From contig DATIPA010000072.1 in assembly GCA_035472475.1 (NCBI GenBank), forward strand, positions 1 through 56,920: 56,920 bases of DNA, in the 5' to 3' direction. A model generated the notes under the pieces. It did no database searches and was not told the DNA's origin. It worked only from the letters and a program-made list of their open reading frames with translations. Within the stretch, counting starts at the first letter, position 1; each line of letters begins with the position of its first letter. Source of the stretch: JAFAXD01 sp035472475 (GTDB taxonomy: Bacteria > Pseudomonadota > Alphaproteobacteria > Rhizobiales > Xanthobacteraceae). Positions 42,376 to 50,987 of the stretch are shown in pieces. The translations under genes and the position numbers were made by a program.

Positions 42376-43167
42376 TCACGCATGCGCTTGGGCTGCGCCG
42401 ATCGCGCGGGCGCGCTTGCCGCGGAAGTACTCCTTCACCCACGGATGCTCGCATTCCAGCATGGTCGCCATCGTCCCGGTCACGATCACCTTGCCTCCCG
42501 ACAGCACCGCAATGCGATCGCAAATCTCGTTCAAGCTGTCGAGGTCGTGGGTCACCATGTACACGGTCAGGCCCAAGGTCTGCTGCAGGGTGCGGATCAG
42601 CTCGTCGAAATCCCCGGCGCCGATCGGATCGAGCCCCGAGGTCGGCTCGTCGAGGAACACGACTTCGGGATCGAGCGCCAACGCGCGGGCCAGCGCCACG
42701 CGTTTGATCATGCCGCCCGACAGCTCGGCCGGATATTTGTCGCGCACGTCAGGCTTTAGTCCGACCATCTCGAGCTTGGTGATCGCAATCTCGTCCATCA
42801 GCCGGTCGGAGAGCTTGAGATATTCGCGCATCGGAAACTGAACGTTTTGGATCACCGTCAGCGAGGAAAACAGCGCGCCTTGCTGGAACAGGACGCCCCA
42901 GCGACGCTCGATCGCGCGGCGCTGCTCCCCGCCAGCCTTGCCAAGGTCGACGCCGAGGACCTCGATCGTCCCCCCGCGTTTGGGGAGCAGCCCCAGGATG
43001 GTGCGCATCAGCACAGTCTTGCCGGTGCCGGAGGCGCCGACGAAGCCAAGCACCTCACCGCGCACCACGTCGAGCGACACGTGATCGAGGACGGCCTGAT
43101 GGTTGAGCACGACTACGACGTCGCGCACGCTGATCACCGGGTCGTTGCTGTTGATGGGCGCGAGCAT
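42376..43167 (-). CDS. mlaF: MlaF family ATPase of a phospholipid ABC transporter
   Basis: A 263-residue ABC ATPase. Walker A GASGTGKT (residues 44-51), Q-loop LFQQGALFSSLTVIQNVQFP, signature ELSGGMIKRVALARALA, Walker B EVVFLDEPTSGLDPIGAGDF and the switch His in VTHDLDSL. The Gly-Met in the signature and the GLDP-IGA segment are typical of Mla/Ttg2A ATPases. It lies between mlaE (3 bases upstream) and mlaD (15 bases downstream). It powers phospholipid movement between inner membrane and MlaD. Confidence 0.95.
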   Translation of the reverse strand: MLAPINSNDPVISVRDVVVVLNHQAVLDHVSLDVVRGEVLGFVGASGTGKTVLMRTILGLLPKRGGTIEVLGVDLGKAGGEQRRAIERRWGVLFQQGALFSSLTVIQNVQFPMREYLKLSDRLMDEIAITKLEMVGLKPDVRDKYPAELSGGMIKRVALARALALDPEVVFLDEPTSGLDPIGAGDFDELIRTLQQTLGLTVYMVTHDLDSLNEICDRIAVLSGGKVIVTGTMATMLECEHPWVKEYFRGKRARAIGAAQAHA

Positions 43168-43170
43168 TCG

Positions 43171-44382
43171 CTACTTCCCGATCGCCGCAAAGAAAATTGC
43201 GAATACGCCGTCGAGCACGATCACCAGAAAAATCGCTTTGACCACCGACGCGGTCGTCTGCAAGCCGAGCGATTCGGCGCTGCCCTTGACCTGCAGGCCT
43301 TCCACGCTTGCCACGATGCCGATCACCAGCGCCATGAACGGCGCCTTGCTCATTCCGACTTCGAAATGGTTGATCGAGATGATCTCGCGCAGGCGCGCCA
43401 TGAATATGTCCGGACTCATGCCCGCATAGAGCCAGCATACCATGCCGCCGCCATAGAGCGCCGCCATCGATCCGAGAAACGTCAGGATCGGCAGCGCGAT
43501 CACCAACGCGACGACGCGCGGCAGGATCAGAACCTCGATCGGGTCGAGCCCCATCGTCTGCAGCGCATCGACTTCCTCGCGCATTTTCATTGAGCCAAGC
43601 TCGGCGGTGTACGACGATCCGGAGCGGCCCGCGATCATGATCGCCACGATCAGCACGCCGATCTCGCGCATCACCAGGATGCCGAGCATGTCGACCACGT
43701 AGACCTCAGCGCCGAATCGGCGGAAGTGGAAAATGCCCTGCTGCGCGATGATCGCTCCGATCAATACCGTGATCAGCAATATGATCGGAACCGCGCGCCA
43801 GCAGACGCGGTCGAGGTGATGCACCATGGAGGTCAGGCGGAAGCTTCCAGGGCGGATCAGGACCCGCAGGATCGCGAGCACGAGTGCGCCGAACATCTCG
43901 ACGTTGAGCAGGACGTCGCGCGTCATCAGGCTGAAGGCTCGCCACAGCAGCGCGAAGGCGGAGGCCAGCACGTCCTCGTGGGCGTCCTCCGGTACGGCCT
44001 GGTTCGACTGGTGGGCCTCCTTGATCAATCCGCGAAAGCGGTCGGGCATGCCGACGATCGTGATCCGGCGATCGGCCTCGGCGAAGCCGCGCAGCAGGCG
44101 CTCCAGCAGCCACGCGCCGAAGGTGTCGATATTGTCGACCCCCGCCAGGTCGAGATCGACGCGATTGACCGAGTTGCCTTGCGCGACGGCGCTGTCGACC
44201 TGAAGTTCCAGGTCGCTGGCGTGTTGCGCCGTCCACGAGCCGACCGCCGCGAGGCGCAGGTAGTCGCCCTGGGCCAGGCTCCGAAGCAAGGGTTCGCCGG
44301 TCAAAGCCACGCTCATGGAGGTGTTGCCCCGCCCGTGCAATCCTCCGGCGGGCGCTTCATGGACGCCCTTGAGGATCGCCAT
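43171..44382 (-). CDS. mlaE: MlaE family permease fused to a STAS domain
   Basis: A 403-residue protein, longer than E. coli MlaE (about 260). The first 130 residues form a STAS-like domain (LRLAAVGSWTAQHASDLELQ, LDLAGVDNIDTFGAWLLERL), a function supplied by separate MlaB in E. coli. The permease part follows, with LITVLIGAIIAQQGIFHFRR, the conserved MREIGVLIVAIMIAGRSGSS, ELGSMKMREEVDALQTMGLD and GIVASVEGLQVKGSAESLG. Start uncertain (44382 or 44316). First gene of the operon. Confidence 0.93.
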   Translation of the reverse strand: MAILKGVHEAPAGGLHGRGNTSMSVALTGEPLLRSLAQGDYLRLAAVGSWTAQHASDLELQVDSAVAQGNSVNRVDLDLAGVDNIDTFGAWLLERLLRGFAEADRRITIVGMPDRFRGLIKEAHQSNQAVPEDAHEDVLASAFALLWRAFSLMTRDVLLNVEMFGALVLAILRVLIRPGSFRLTSMVHHLDRVCWRAVPIILLITVLIGAIIAQQGIFHFRRFGAEVYVVDMLGILVMREIGVLIVAIMIAGRSGSSYTAELGSMKMREEVDALQTMGLDPIEVLILPRVVALVIALPILTFLGSMAALYGGGMVCWLYAGMSPDIFMARLREIISINHFEVGMSKAPFMALVIGIVASVEGLQVKGSAESLGLQTTASVVKAIFLVIVLDGVFAIFFAAIGK

Positions 44383-44406
44383 CCCATACCGCCATACTGA
44401 CCATAA

Positions 44407-45438
44407 GTGCCGGGCATGTCGAGCTTTTCAGATGAGTTTAGGATCGTGAACGAGCCGCCTTTTAGCACGCTTAGTGCGGCAATCGAGACTTGGCCGATCG
44501 CCGGCACCTTCACCATCAGCCGCGGCTCGAAGCGGGCCGCCGAGGTAGTTGTCGTCGAGGTGTCCGACGGCCGGCATCGCGGCCGGGGCGAATGTGTCCC
44601 CTACCCGCGGTATGGTGAGACCGCCGCCGGGGTCGTTGCGGCCGTCGAAGCCGTCCGCGAGCCAATGTCCCGCGGGCTTGACCGCGCAGGCCTGCAGCGG
44701 CTCATGCCCGCCGGCGCCGCCCGCAACGGCATCGATTGCGCGTTGTGGGATCTTGCGGCGAAACGTAGCAGCCAGCCGGCGCACGCGTTGGCCGGCCTGC
44801 CCCCGCTCCGGCCGCTCAAAACCGTCTATACCATCTCGCTCGGCGGCCCGGATGCCATGGCGCAGGCCGCCCGCCAGGCGGCGCGATCGCTTCTGAAGAT
44901 CAAACTGGGCGGCGCCGGGGATCCCGACCGTATCCGCGCAATCCGGCACGCCGTGCCCGACGCGGAGCTCATTGTGGACGCGAACGAGGGCTGGTCGCGA
45001 CAGAATCTGGCAGAAAACCTCACGGCTTGCGCGGATGCGGGCGTGACCCTGGTGGAGCAGCCGCTGCCGGCCGCGGATGACGCGGCGCTCGCGGAGGTTG
45101 CTCATCCGATCCCCGTGTGCGCTGACGAGAGCGTACATGACCGGGCTACCTTGACCCGGCTCAAAGGCAAATACGAGGCAGTCAACATCAAGCTCGACAA
45201 GGCCGGGGGCCTTACCGAGGCCTTGGCGCTGGCCGACGAGGCCGGCCGGCTGGGGTTTACCATCATGGTGGGCTGCATGGTCTCGACCTCGCTGGCGATC
45301 GCCCCCGCCACGCTCGTCGCCCAACGAGCCCGCGTGGTCGATCTCGACGGCCCGCTCCTGCTCGCCGCGGACCGCCCGGATGGGCTGCGCTACGAGGGCA
45401 GCACGCTCTATCCGCCAAGCCCGGCCTTGTGGGGGTGA
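44407..45438 (+). CDS. Dipeptide (L-Ala-D/L-Glu) epimerase, enolase superfamily
   Basis: A 343-residue enzyme from GTG 44407 (ATG 44416 possible). Catalytic KxK Lys164/Lys166 (LLKIKLGG), metal ligands Asp191 (VDANEGW), Glu217 (EQPLP) and Asp240 (CADES), and the second base Lys265 (KLDKAGGLTEAL), followed by GCMVSTSLA and the specificity segment VDLDGPLLL. This is the Ala-Glu epimerase subgroup, which recycles murein peptides. Divergent from mlaE. A REP-like repeat begins exactly at its stop codon. Confidence 0.9.
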   Translation: MPGMSSFSDEFRIVNEPPFSTLSAAIETWPIAGTFTISRGSKRAAEVVVVEVSDGRHRGRGECVPYPRYGETAAGVVAAVEAVREPMSRGLDRAGLQRLMPAGAARNGIDCALWDLAAKRSSQPAHALAGLPPLRPLKTVYTISLGGPDAMAQAARQAARSLLKIKLGGAGDPDRIRAIRHAVPDAELIVDANEGWSRQNLAENLTACADAGVTLVEQPLPAADDAALAEVAHPIPVCADESVHDRATLTRLKGKYEAVNIKLDKAGGLTEALALADEAGRLGFTIMVGCMVSTSLAIAPATLVAQRARVVDLDGPLLLAADRPDGLRYEGSTLYPPSPALWG

Positions 45439-45552
45439 GCGCATGATCCGGCGAAGTGTGAGCGGTTCGCCGATAAGATCATGCGCTAAAATCAATTTTC
45501 TAGCGCGCGATCGGACGCAAAACCGGTGACCACTTTTGCTGATCGCGCGCTA
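45438..45552. repeat. Double-hairpin palindromic intergenic repeat (copy 2)
   Basis: Left hairpin: AGCGCATGATC (45438-45448) pairs with GATCATGCGCT (45477-45487), with inner stem CGGCGAA / TTCGCCG. Right hairpin: TAGCGCGCGATC (45501-45512) pairs with GATCGCGCGCTA (45541-45552), with inner stem GCAAAA / TTTTGC. It lies between two convergent genes and could also end transcription. It matches 27865-27979. Confidence 0.9.
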
Positions 45553-45559
45553 AGCGCCG

Positions 45560-46720
45560 CTACAAACCCGGTCGGGTGCGGCCGATCCAGTGAGCCGCAC
45601 ACGCGACCGCAAAGCCAACGGCAGCCATGAGGGCCATCACCGCATAGGCGAGATCGCCATAGGCGTGAAACAGGCTGCCGGAGAATGCCATTGCAAAGCT
45701 GAACACGACGCCCTGCGCGGCCGCGAAGTCGCCTTGCGCGGTGGCTCCGAGTCCGATCGGAACCACACGGGCCAGGTACTGCATCGCGCCGAGATGCGTC
45801 GACGTGAATGACAGCGCATGCAGGCACTGCAGCGCTGGCAGCAGGATCAGCGGGGGGTCGCACGCCATGATGCCCCAGCGCAAGGTCGCGCCGCCGGCGC
45901 CGATCACCACAAACGCCAGCGGGCTGATGAATTCGCTCAGGAAACCGGACGCCGCGAACAGCAGAATTTCGGCAATCACGCCGAGTGCCCATAGTGAACC
46001 AATGACCGTGTCGCTCAGCCCCTTGGCGGTCCAGTCGATGGTCGAGAATCCGTAGTAGACGGCGTGGCTCGCCTGCACGAGGCTGCACGCGACCAACACG
46101 GCCACGAACACCGGCGAGCGCCAGAGAACCTTCGCGGATGGCGCCGGATCGCTTTTGACGCGCTCGTGTGGCTGCAGCGGCAGCAGCATGACGGCACAGA
46201 CCGTGCCCAGTACAAACGCCGCGACGATCAACCAGATGATATTGGCGCGTGCGATCACGCCGATGAGGATGCCGCCGCCGATATTGGCGGCGATGTAGGC
46301 GGCCGACGACCACAGCCGCACCGGTCCATAGGCGCGCCGGCGCTCCGCCAGGCCGCGCAGCGCATAGGCGTCGGTGAGTGGAAATCCGGGTGTGAAGAAC
46401 AGCGCCGCCAGCACCATGGAACCGAGAATGCCGATGAAGCCGGAGCTGACACCGATCAGCGAATTGCCGAGCGCGGCGCCGATGGAACTGATCAGGATCG
46501 CGGCGCGCAGCGCGTTGAAGCGGTCCGCGAGCCGGGTCGCGAGCGGCACGCACACGATGCGCACCACCATCGGGGCGGCCAAGACGATGCCGATCGCCGC
46601 CGGATCGAGCCCCTTGTACTCGAGCCACAAGGGAAAAAACGGCATGCCAAAGCCGGTCGCGATGCCCAAGGTGGCGTAGAACGCCGCCAGGCGCGGCGCG
46701 AATGAATCGTGTTGGGACAT
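45560..46720 (-). CDS. MFS transporter, phenylpropionate-permease (HcaT)-like
   Basis: A 386-residue protein with about 12 helices. Landmarks are FYATLGIATGFGMPFFPLWL, the loop LATRLADRFNALRAAILISS, PLTDAYALRGLAERRRAYGP and RLWSSAAYIAANIGGGIL, then SHAVYYGFSTIDWTAKGLSD. These match the PPP (phenylpropionate/nucleoside symporter-like) MFS group. Substrate unknown. It faces the epimerase gene across the repeat element. Confidence 0.87.
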   Translation of the reverse strand: MSQHDSFAPRLAAFYATLGIATGFGMPFFPLWLEYKGLDPAAIGIVLAAPMVVRIVCVPLATRLADRFNALRAAILISSIGAALGNSLIGVSSGFIGILGSMVLAALFFTPGFPLTDAYALRGLAERRRAYGPVRLWSSAAYIAANIGGGILIGVIARANIIWLIVAAFVLGTVCAVMLLPLQPHERVKSDPAPSAKVLWRSPVFVAVLVACSLVQASHAVYYGFSTIDWTAKGLSDTVIGSLWALGVIAEILLFAASGFLSEFISPLAFVVIGAGGATLRWGIMACDPPLILLPALQCLHALSFTSTHLGAMQYLARVVPIGLGATAQGDFAAAQGVVFSFAMAFSGSLFHAYGDLAYAVMALMAAVGFAVACAAHWIGRTRPGL

Positions 46721-46799
46721 CAGGGACCGGGAATCAGAAAGCGACGAGCCTGGGAGGCAAGGATCAGCAATCGGACAGGAGCCTGATTACTGATACCTG

Positions 46800-47792
46800 T
46801 TACGCCACCAGTCGGGAAAACAATTCCGGATCGACGTTGCCGCCGGACAAAACCACGGCCACGACCTTGTGGCGCACGTCGATCTTTCCAGCGAGCAGGG
46901 CCGCGAGCGCGACCGCGCCGCCGGGCTCGACCACGAGCTTGAGCTCGTGAAATGCAAAGGCGACCGCGCGGCCGGCTTCCTCGTCGGTCGCCGTTACGCC
47001 TTCGCCTATGAGCGAGCGATTGATCGCGAAAGTGAGTTCGCCCGGGGATTGAGCCATCAGCGCGTCGCAGATCGATCCGCTGATCTTGTCGTTGTGCTCG
47101 CGCTTGCCGGTTTTGAACGACCGCAAGTGATCGTCAAAGCCCGCAGGCTCGGCGGTCAGCAGCCGGGCATCCGGAAGGCGCGCCTTGACGGCGAGCGCAA
47201 TGCCGGCTGCAAGCCCGCCGCCCGACGCATTGATGATAACCACCTCGGGGGCAAGCCCGAGCGCCGCCAAATCCTCAACGATCTCGCGCCCGGCGGTGCC
47301 CTGCCCGGCGATGATGAGCGGGTCGTCGTATGGCGGCACCAGCACGGCGGCGCGGTCATCGGCAAGGCCGCGCGCGATCGCGGCGCGGTCTTCGCGTCCG
47401 CGATCGTAGAGCACGATCTCGGCGCCGAGCGCGGCGGTCCGCTCGCGCTTCGCTCGCGGGGCATCGGACGGCATCACGATTACGGCCGGCATGCCGAGGA
47501 GTTTTGCCGCAGCGGCGACCCCTTGCGCGTGATTGCCGGAGGAAAATGCCACCACCCCGCCCGCGCGCTGTTCGCGCGCCAGCGCCGAGAGCTTGTTGTA
47601 GGCACCGCGGAACTTGAATGACCCCGTGCGCTGCAGGGTCTCGGCCTTGAGGAAGATGCGGCCGCCGGTGAGCGCATCGAGCGTCGGCGATGAAATCAGC
47701 GGGGTATGCAGGGCAACGCCGTCGAGCCGCGCCGCGGCCGTGTCGACGTCGGCGGAGGTTGGCAGGGTGGTCGTGGGGTCGGGCGCTGCCAT
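46800..47792 (-). CDS. Threonine/serine dehydratase-like PLP enzyme
   Basis: A 330-residue fold-type II PLP enzyme from ATG 47792 (a TTG at 47813 is possible). The PLP lysine is in RTGSFKFRGAYNKL, the substrate loop is SSGNHAQGVAAAAKLLG, the phosphate-binding loop is NASGGGLAAGIALAVKARLP, and VVLSGGNVDPELFS is near the end. It lacks the C-terminal ACT domain of biosynthetic IlvA, so it belongs to the catabolic threonine dehydratase / serine racemase type. Single gene. Confidence 0.93.
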   Translation of the reverse strand: MAAPDPTTTLPTSADVDTAAARLDGVALHTPLISSPTLDALTGGRIFLKAETLQRTGSFKFRGAYNKLSALAREQRAGGVVAFSSGNHAQGVAAAAKLLGMPAVIVMPSDAPRAKRERTAALGAEIVLYDRGREDRAAIARGLADDRAAVLVPPYDDPLIIAGQGTAGREIVEDLAALGLAPEVVIINASGGGLAAGIALAVKARLPDARLLTAEPAGFDDHLRSFKTGKREHNDKISGSICDALMAQSPGELTFAINRSLIGEGVTATDEEAGRAVAFAFHELKLVVEPGGAVALAALLAGKIDVRHKVVAVVLSGGNVDPELFSRLVA

Positions 47793-47833
47793 GGCGTGCA
47801 CAGTAGCGCGCAACAGCGGAGAAGGCCACCGCC

Positions 47834-47910
47834 CTAGTGGTCCGATTCTAACATTCGCATCCCGGTTCGGCAGGCTCTTTTGCGAATGTTAGAATCAAAA
47901 GGACCACTAG
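47834..47910. repeat. MITE-like palindromic element
   Basis: Nested perfect inverted repeats: CTAGTGGTCC (47834-47843) pairs with GGACCACTAG (47901-47910), and GATTCTAACATTCGCA (47844-47859) pairs with TGCGAATGTTAGAATC (47881-47896), with a 21-base loop and a 4-base AAAA bulge. The element is non-coding, lies between genes and ends in CTAG, a possible target-site motif. Confidence 0.85.
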
Positions 47911-47928
47911 CAAATATTAGGTTCGAGG

Positions 47929-47996
47929 GGAGCTTTGGATTTGACGTTCGCTTCACGATCTCGCGGCTCGGTGGGTAGCGAACCTAAATCCGCTCC
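47929..47996. repeat. Second imperfect palindrome
   Basis: GGAGC-ttt-GGATTT-gac-GTTCGC (47929-47951) pairs with GCGAAC-ct-AAATCC-GCTCC (47978-47996). The right arm can also pair with TTAGGTTCG (47917-47925). It directly follows the MITE-like element and lies before the end of pmtA. Confidence 0.6.
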
Positions 47997-48059
47997 ACTC
48001 GCGCACGACGCGCGTCAGCAGAGGGCGAAGGCAATCGGCATCGCGGGCTGCAAACTGCG

Positions 48060-48731
48060 CTACGCCGCTTGCCTGCGCGCGGTGACGCGGCGGAACCGTA
48101 CCAGGGTATAAGCGCTGAGCGGTCCGATGCGCCGGCGTTCGATCAACTCGACGCCGCCATGCGTCTGCGCCCAGGCGACCAGCCGCGCAAACGGGAACTC
48201 CGGCCGCAGCCCCAGCGCTCGCGTCGGCTTGGCGGCCCAGCGTTCAATGGCCGCGAGCATACCGCGCTCCGAGTAGAGATGATTGACCAGGATAATTTCG
48301 CCGCCGGGACGCAGCACACGCGCGCACTCCGAGAGCACGCGCTCCGGATCGGCGACCAGCGTGATCACAAACTGCGCCACCACGCAGTCGAAAGACGCGT
48401 CCTCGAATGCGAGTTCGTGCGCATCCATGACCAATACGTCCTTGACGTACGGATAGCGACCGCTCGCCATGCGCTGCCGCGCCTTGGCCACCATCGGTTC
48501 GGAAAAATCGACGCCGACAACTTCGGTCGAAGCATTGTAGTCGCCGAACGACAACCCGGTGCCGACGCCCACTTCCAGAATGCGTCCGCCGACCCGCATG
48601 GCCGCGCCGGTCGCGCTACGCCGTCCCGGCTCGAACAGCGGCCCGCACACCTTGTCGTAGACCGGGGCCCAGCGCGCATAGGCGGTTTCGACCTCGTGGC
48701 GATCAAGGTCGGATGTTCGCGATTCTAACAT
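48060..48731 (-). CDS. pmtA: Phosphatidylethanolamine N-methyltransferase, PmtA type
   Basis: A 223-residue class I SAM methyltransferase. The N-terminal YARWAPVYDKVCGPLFEPGR and SAM loop GGRILEVGVGTGLSFGDYNA (motif I ExGxGTG) are the rhizobial/Rhodobacter PmtA pattern, followed by VVGVDFSEPMVAKARQRM, VMDAHELAFEDASFDCVVAQ and RVLRPGGEIILVNHLYSERG. It methylates phosphatidylethanolamine toward phosphatidylcholine. The first codons overlap a sequence shared with the MITE-like element (CGATTCTAACAT on the plus strand). Confidence 0.9.
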   Translation of the reverse strand: MLESRTSDLDRHEVETAYARWAPVYDKVCGPLFEPGRRSATGAAMRVGGRILEVGVGTGLSFGDYNASTEVVGVDFSEPMVAKARQRMASGRYPYVKDVLVMDAHELAFEDASFDCVVAQFVITLVADPERVLSECARVLRPGGEIILVNHLYSERGMLAAIERWAAKPTRALGLRPEFPFARLVAWAQTHGGVELIERRRIGPLSAYTLVRFRRVTARRQAA

Positions 48732-48778
48732 GGCGATACTCCCAGTTCGGCGGGCTGGAATGAACGTCGGCGTTTGAC

Positions 48779-49579
48779 TCAGGCGGCTTGCGCGCCGATC
48801 GCCGGCTCGGCCTCGACCGGCTCGAGCAGCGGCCTCGTGTGCGTCCAGGCTATGATTTCAAATCGACCATCGGGGTGCTCTGCGATCGCAGTGCAGCTTT
48901 CAACCCAATCCCCGCAATTGATATATCGGATACCGAATTCGTCGTGAATAGCGGCGTGATGGATATGGCCGCAGACGACTCCGTCGGCCGAATGGCGCTG
49001 CGCCTCGGACACCAGAGTCTTCTCGTACTCGCCGATGTAGCTGACCGCATTCTTGACCTTCAACTTGGCCCATTGCGACAGCGACCAGTAGCCGAAGCCG
49101 AGTTTGCGGCGCACCGCATTGAACACGCGGTTCACCACGATGGCGAAATCGTAGGCCTTGTCGCCCAGCAGCGCGAGCCAGCGCGCTTGCGTCACGACGA
49201 GATCAAACAAATCGCCGTGGATGACGAGATAGCGCCGGCCGTCCAATCCGACATGGATGGTGTTCTCAAGCACTTCGATACCGCCAAAGTGGGTGCCATA
49301 GTAGTCGCGCATGAACTCGTCGTGATTGCCGGGCAAGTAGATGATACGCGCGCCCTTGCGCGCCTTGCGCAGCAGTTTCTGCACGATGTCGTTATGGGTT
49401 TGCGGCCAGTACCAGCCGGATCGCAGCGCCCATCCGTCGACGATGTCGCCGACCAGATAGATCGTGTCGGCGTCATGCCAGCGCAAAAAGTCGAGCAACC
49501 GGTCAGCCTGGCATCCGCGCGCACCGAGGTGCACGTCAGAGATGAAAAGGGCGCGGAAGTGCCGAGGATCTGCCGTCAC
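48779..49579 (-). CDS. LpxH-like UDP-2,3-diacylglucosamine diphosphatase family phosphoesterase (copy 2)
   Basis: A 266-residue paralogue of 29004-29834 sharing LFISDVHLGARGCQADRLLD, LVGDIVDGWALRSGWYWPQT, YLPGNHDEFMRDYYGTHFGG, VIHGDLFD, YWSLSQWAKLKVKNAVSYIG and CGHIHHAAIHDEFGIRYINC. All metal-binding motifs are intact. It lies between pmtA and a lipid glycosyltransferase, so membrane-lipid metabolism is the likely context. Confidence 0.92.
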   Translation of the reverse strand: MTADPRHFRALFISDVHLGARGCQADRLLDFLRWHDADTIYLVGDIVDGWALRSGWYWPQTHNDIVQKLLRKARKGARIIYLPGNHDEFMRDYYGTHFGGIEVLENTIHVGLDGRRYLVIHGDLFDLVVTQARWLALLGDKAYDFAIVVNRVFNAVRRKLGFGYWSLSQWAKLKVKNAVSYIGEYEKTLVSEAQRHSADGVVCGHIHHAAIHDEFGIRYINCGDWVESCTAIAEHPDGRFEIIAWTHTRPLLEPVEAEPAIGAQAA

Positions 49580-49739
49580 GATGGCCGGTCTTGTTGTTGC
49601 ATGATAATAGTGCTATGCCCGACTCGGATAACACTTATATGACAAAAGTGGGCGGGCGGTCAGCAGCAAATTCGTACGCGGGCGTGCTGATGATGAGCCG
49701 GTCACAAATGTGTCATTGCCCCGCACTAGCGTCGCGACC

Positions 49740-50879
49740 ATGGCACCGGTGATTTGGACCGCAGCGATTATCCTCTTCATCACTGTTGGTTCTCATCTCG
49801 CCACCATTGCGGTTGCAATCAACCGTTGCAGAGCGCGCACGGACGTTGAACCGCCGCCGCCCGATGCTCCGTCGATCAGCGTGGTGCGCCCGGTGTGTGG
49901 CCTCGACAATTTCGTCGAGTCAACTTTGCGCTCAGGTTTTGAACTTGATTACCCAGATTATGAGCTCCTTTTCTGTGTCGCCAACGCCCGCGACCCGGTG
50001 GTGCCAACCGTTCAGCGACTCATCGACGAACATCCGCACGTGCGCGCCCGCCTGTTGATCGGCGAAGAGCGCATCAGCGCCAACCCAAAGCTCAACAACT
50101 GTGCCAAGGGTTGGAACGCTGCCGCGCACGAGTGGATCGTGCTCGCCGACAGCAATGTGCTGTTGCCTCCCGACTACCTGACACGGCTGTGGAAGGGCTG
50201 GCGAGAAGATACCGGGCTTGTCTGCTCCCCGCCGTCGGGAACGGCTCCGGAAGGATTCTGGGCCAACGTCGAGTGCGCGGTCCTCAATACCTACGAGGCG
50301 CGCTGGCAATACGTCGCCGACAGCTTGGGCGTCGGTTTCGCGCAGGGCAAAACGATGTTCTGGCGACGCTCGGTGCTGGAGGACGCCGGCGGCATCCGCC
50401 TGCTCGGACTGGAGCCGGCCGAAGACGCTGCGTCAACCAAGGTCGTGCGCGACGCCGGCCTACGCGTGCGCCTGGTCGACGCGCCGTTCCCGCAGCCGCT
50501 CGGTCATCGGACCGCACTCGAGGTTTGGCGCCGGCAGGCACGCTGGGCGCAGCTGCGACGCGCTTCGTTTCCGCATTTTTATCTTCTTGAAATCATCGGC
50601 GGTGCGTTGCTTGCATCGATCGCAGCCGCAGCGCTTGCAACCGCGCTCGACCTGTCCTGGATCCCGGCGGTCCTCGCGGTGACGATCCTCTGGTATGGGA
50701 CCGAGATGAAGCTCGCGCGCGCCGCCGGATGGCCGCTGTCGCGGCTCTATCCGCTGCATGCGCTGGTACGCGACCTCGCGCTTCCGGCGCTGTGGGTGAC
50801 CGGCTGGCTGGGCTCGGATTTTGTCTGGCGCGGCAACGCCATGAGCAGTGTCACGGCGAGCGAGTCGCCGCAGGCCTGA
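49740..50879 (+). CDS. Ceramide-glucosyltransferase-like (GT21/HpnI-like) glycosyltransferase
   Basis: A 379-residue protein from ATG 49740 (GTG 49710 possible). An N-terminal membrane helix (IWTAAIILFITVGSHLATIA), GT-A domain with SISVVRPVCGLDNFVESTLR, DYPDYELLFCVANARDPVVP, the DxN-type metal site IVLADSNVLLPPDYLTRLWK and the acceptor-site motif RRQARWAQLRRASFP ((Q/R)xxRW) are visible. C-terminal helices follow. It likely glycosylates a ceramide, diacylglycerol or hopanoid-like lipid. No hopanoid cluster is present. Divergent from the LpxH-like gene. Confidence 0.88.
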   Translation: MAPVIWTAAIILFITVGSHLATIAVAINRCRARTDVEPPPPDAPSISVVRPVCGLDNFVESTLRSGFELDYPDYELLFCVANARDPVVPTVQRLIDEHPHVRARLLIGEERISANPKLNNCAKGWNAAAHEWIVLADSNVLLPPDYLTRLWKGWREDTGLVCSPPSGTAPEGFWANVECAVLNTYEARWQYVADSLGVGFAQGKTMFWRRSVLEDAGGIRLLGLEPAEDAASTKVVRDAGLRVRLVDAPFPQPLGHRTALEVWRRQARWAQLRRASFPHFYLLEIIGGALLASIAAAALATALDLSWIPAVLAVTILWYGTEMKLARAAGWPLSRLYPLHALVRDLALPALWVTGWLGSDFVWRGNAMSSVTASESPQA

Positions 50880-50987
50880 GCGCGCGCACTCGGGGCACCA
50901 GCGCCCTCCCGCTAACGCTTGACCGGCGCGCGCATAAAATGCGTGATCCCCACGAGGCACGCTAAGAACTCAAATCGGGAAACGTCC

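Noticed and set aside
45560..46705. Alternative frames of 378 and 213 residues over the MFS gene
   Set aside because: They lack membrane helices and family motifs; the 386-residue frame has twelve helices and known transporter signatures.
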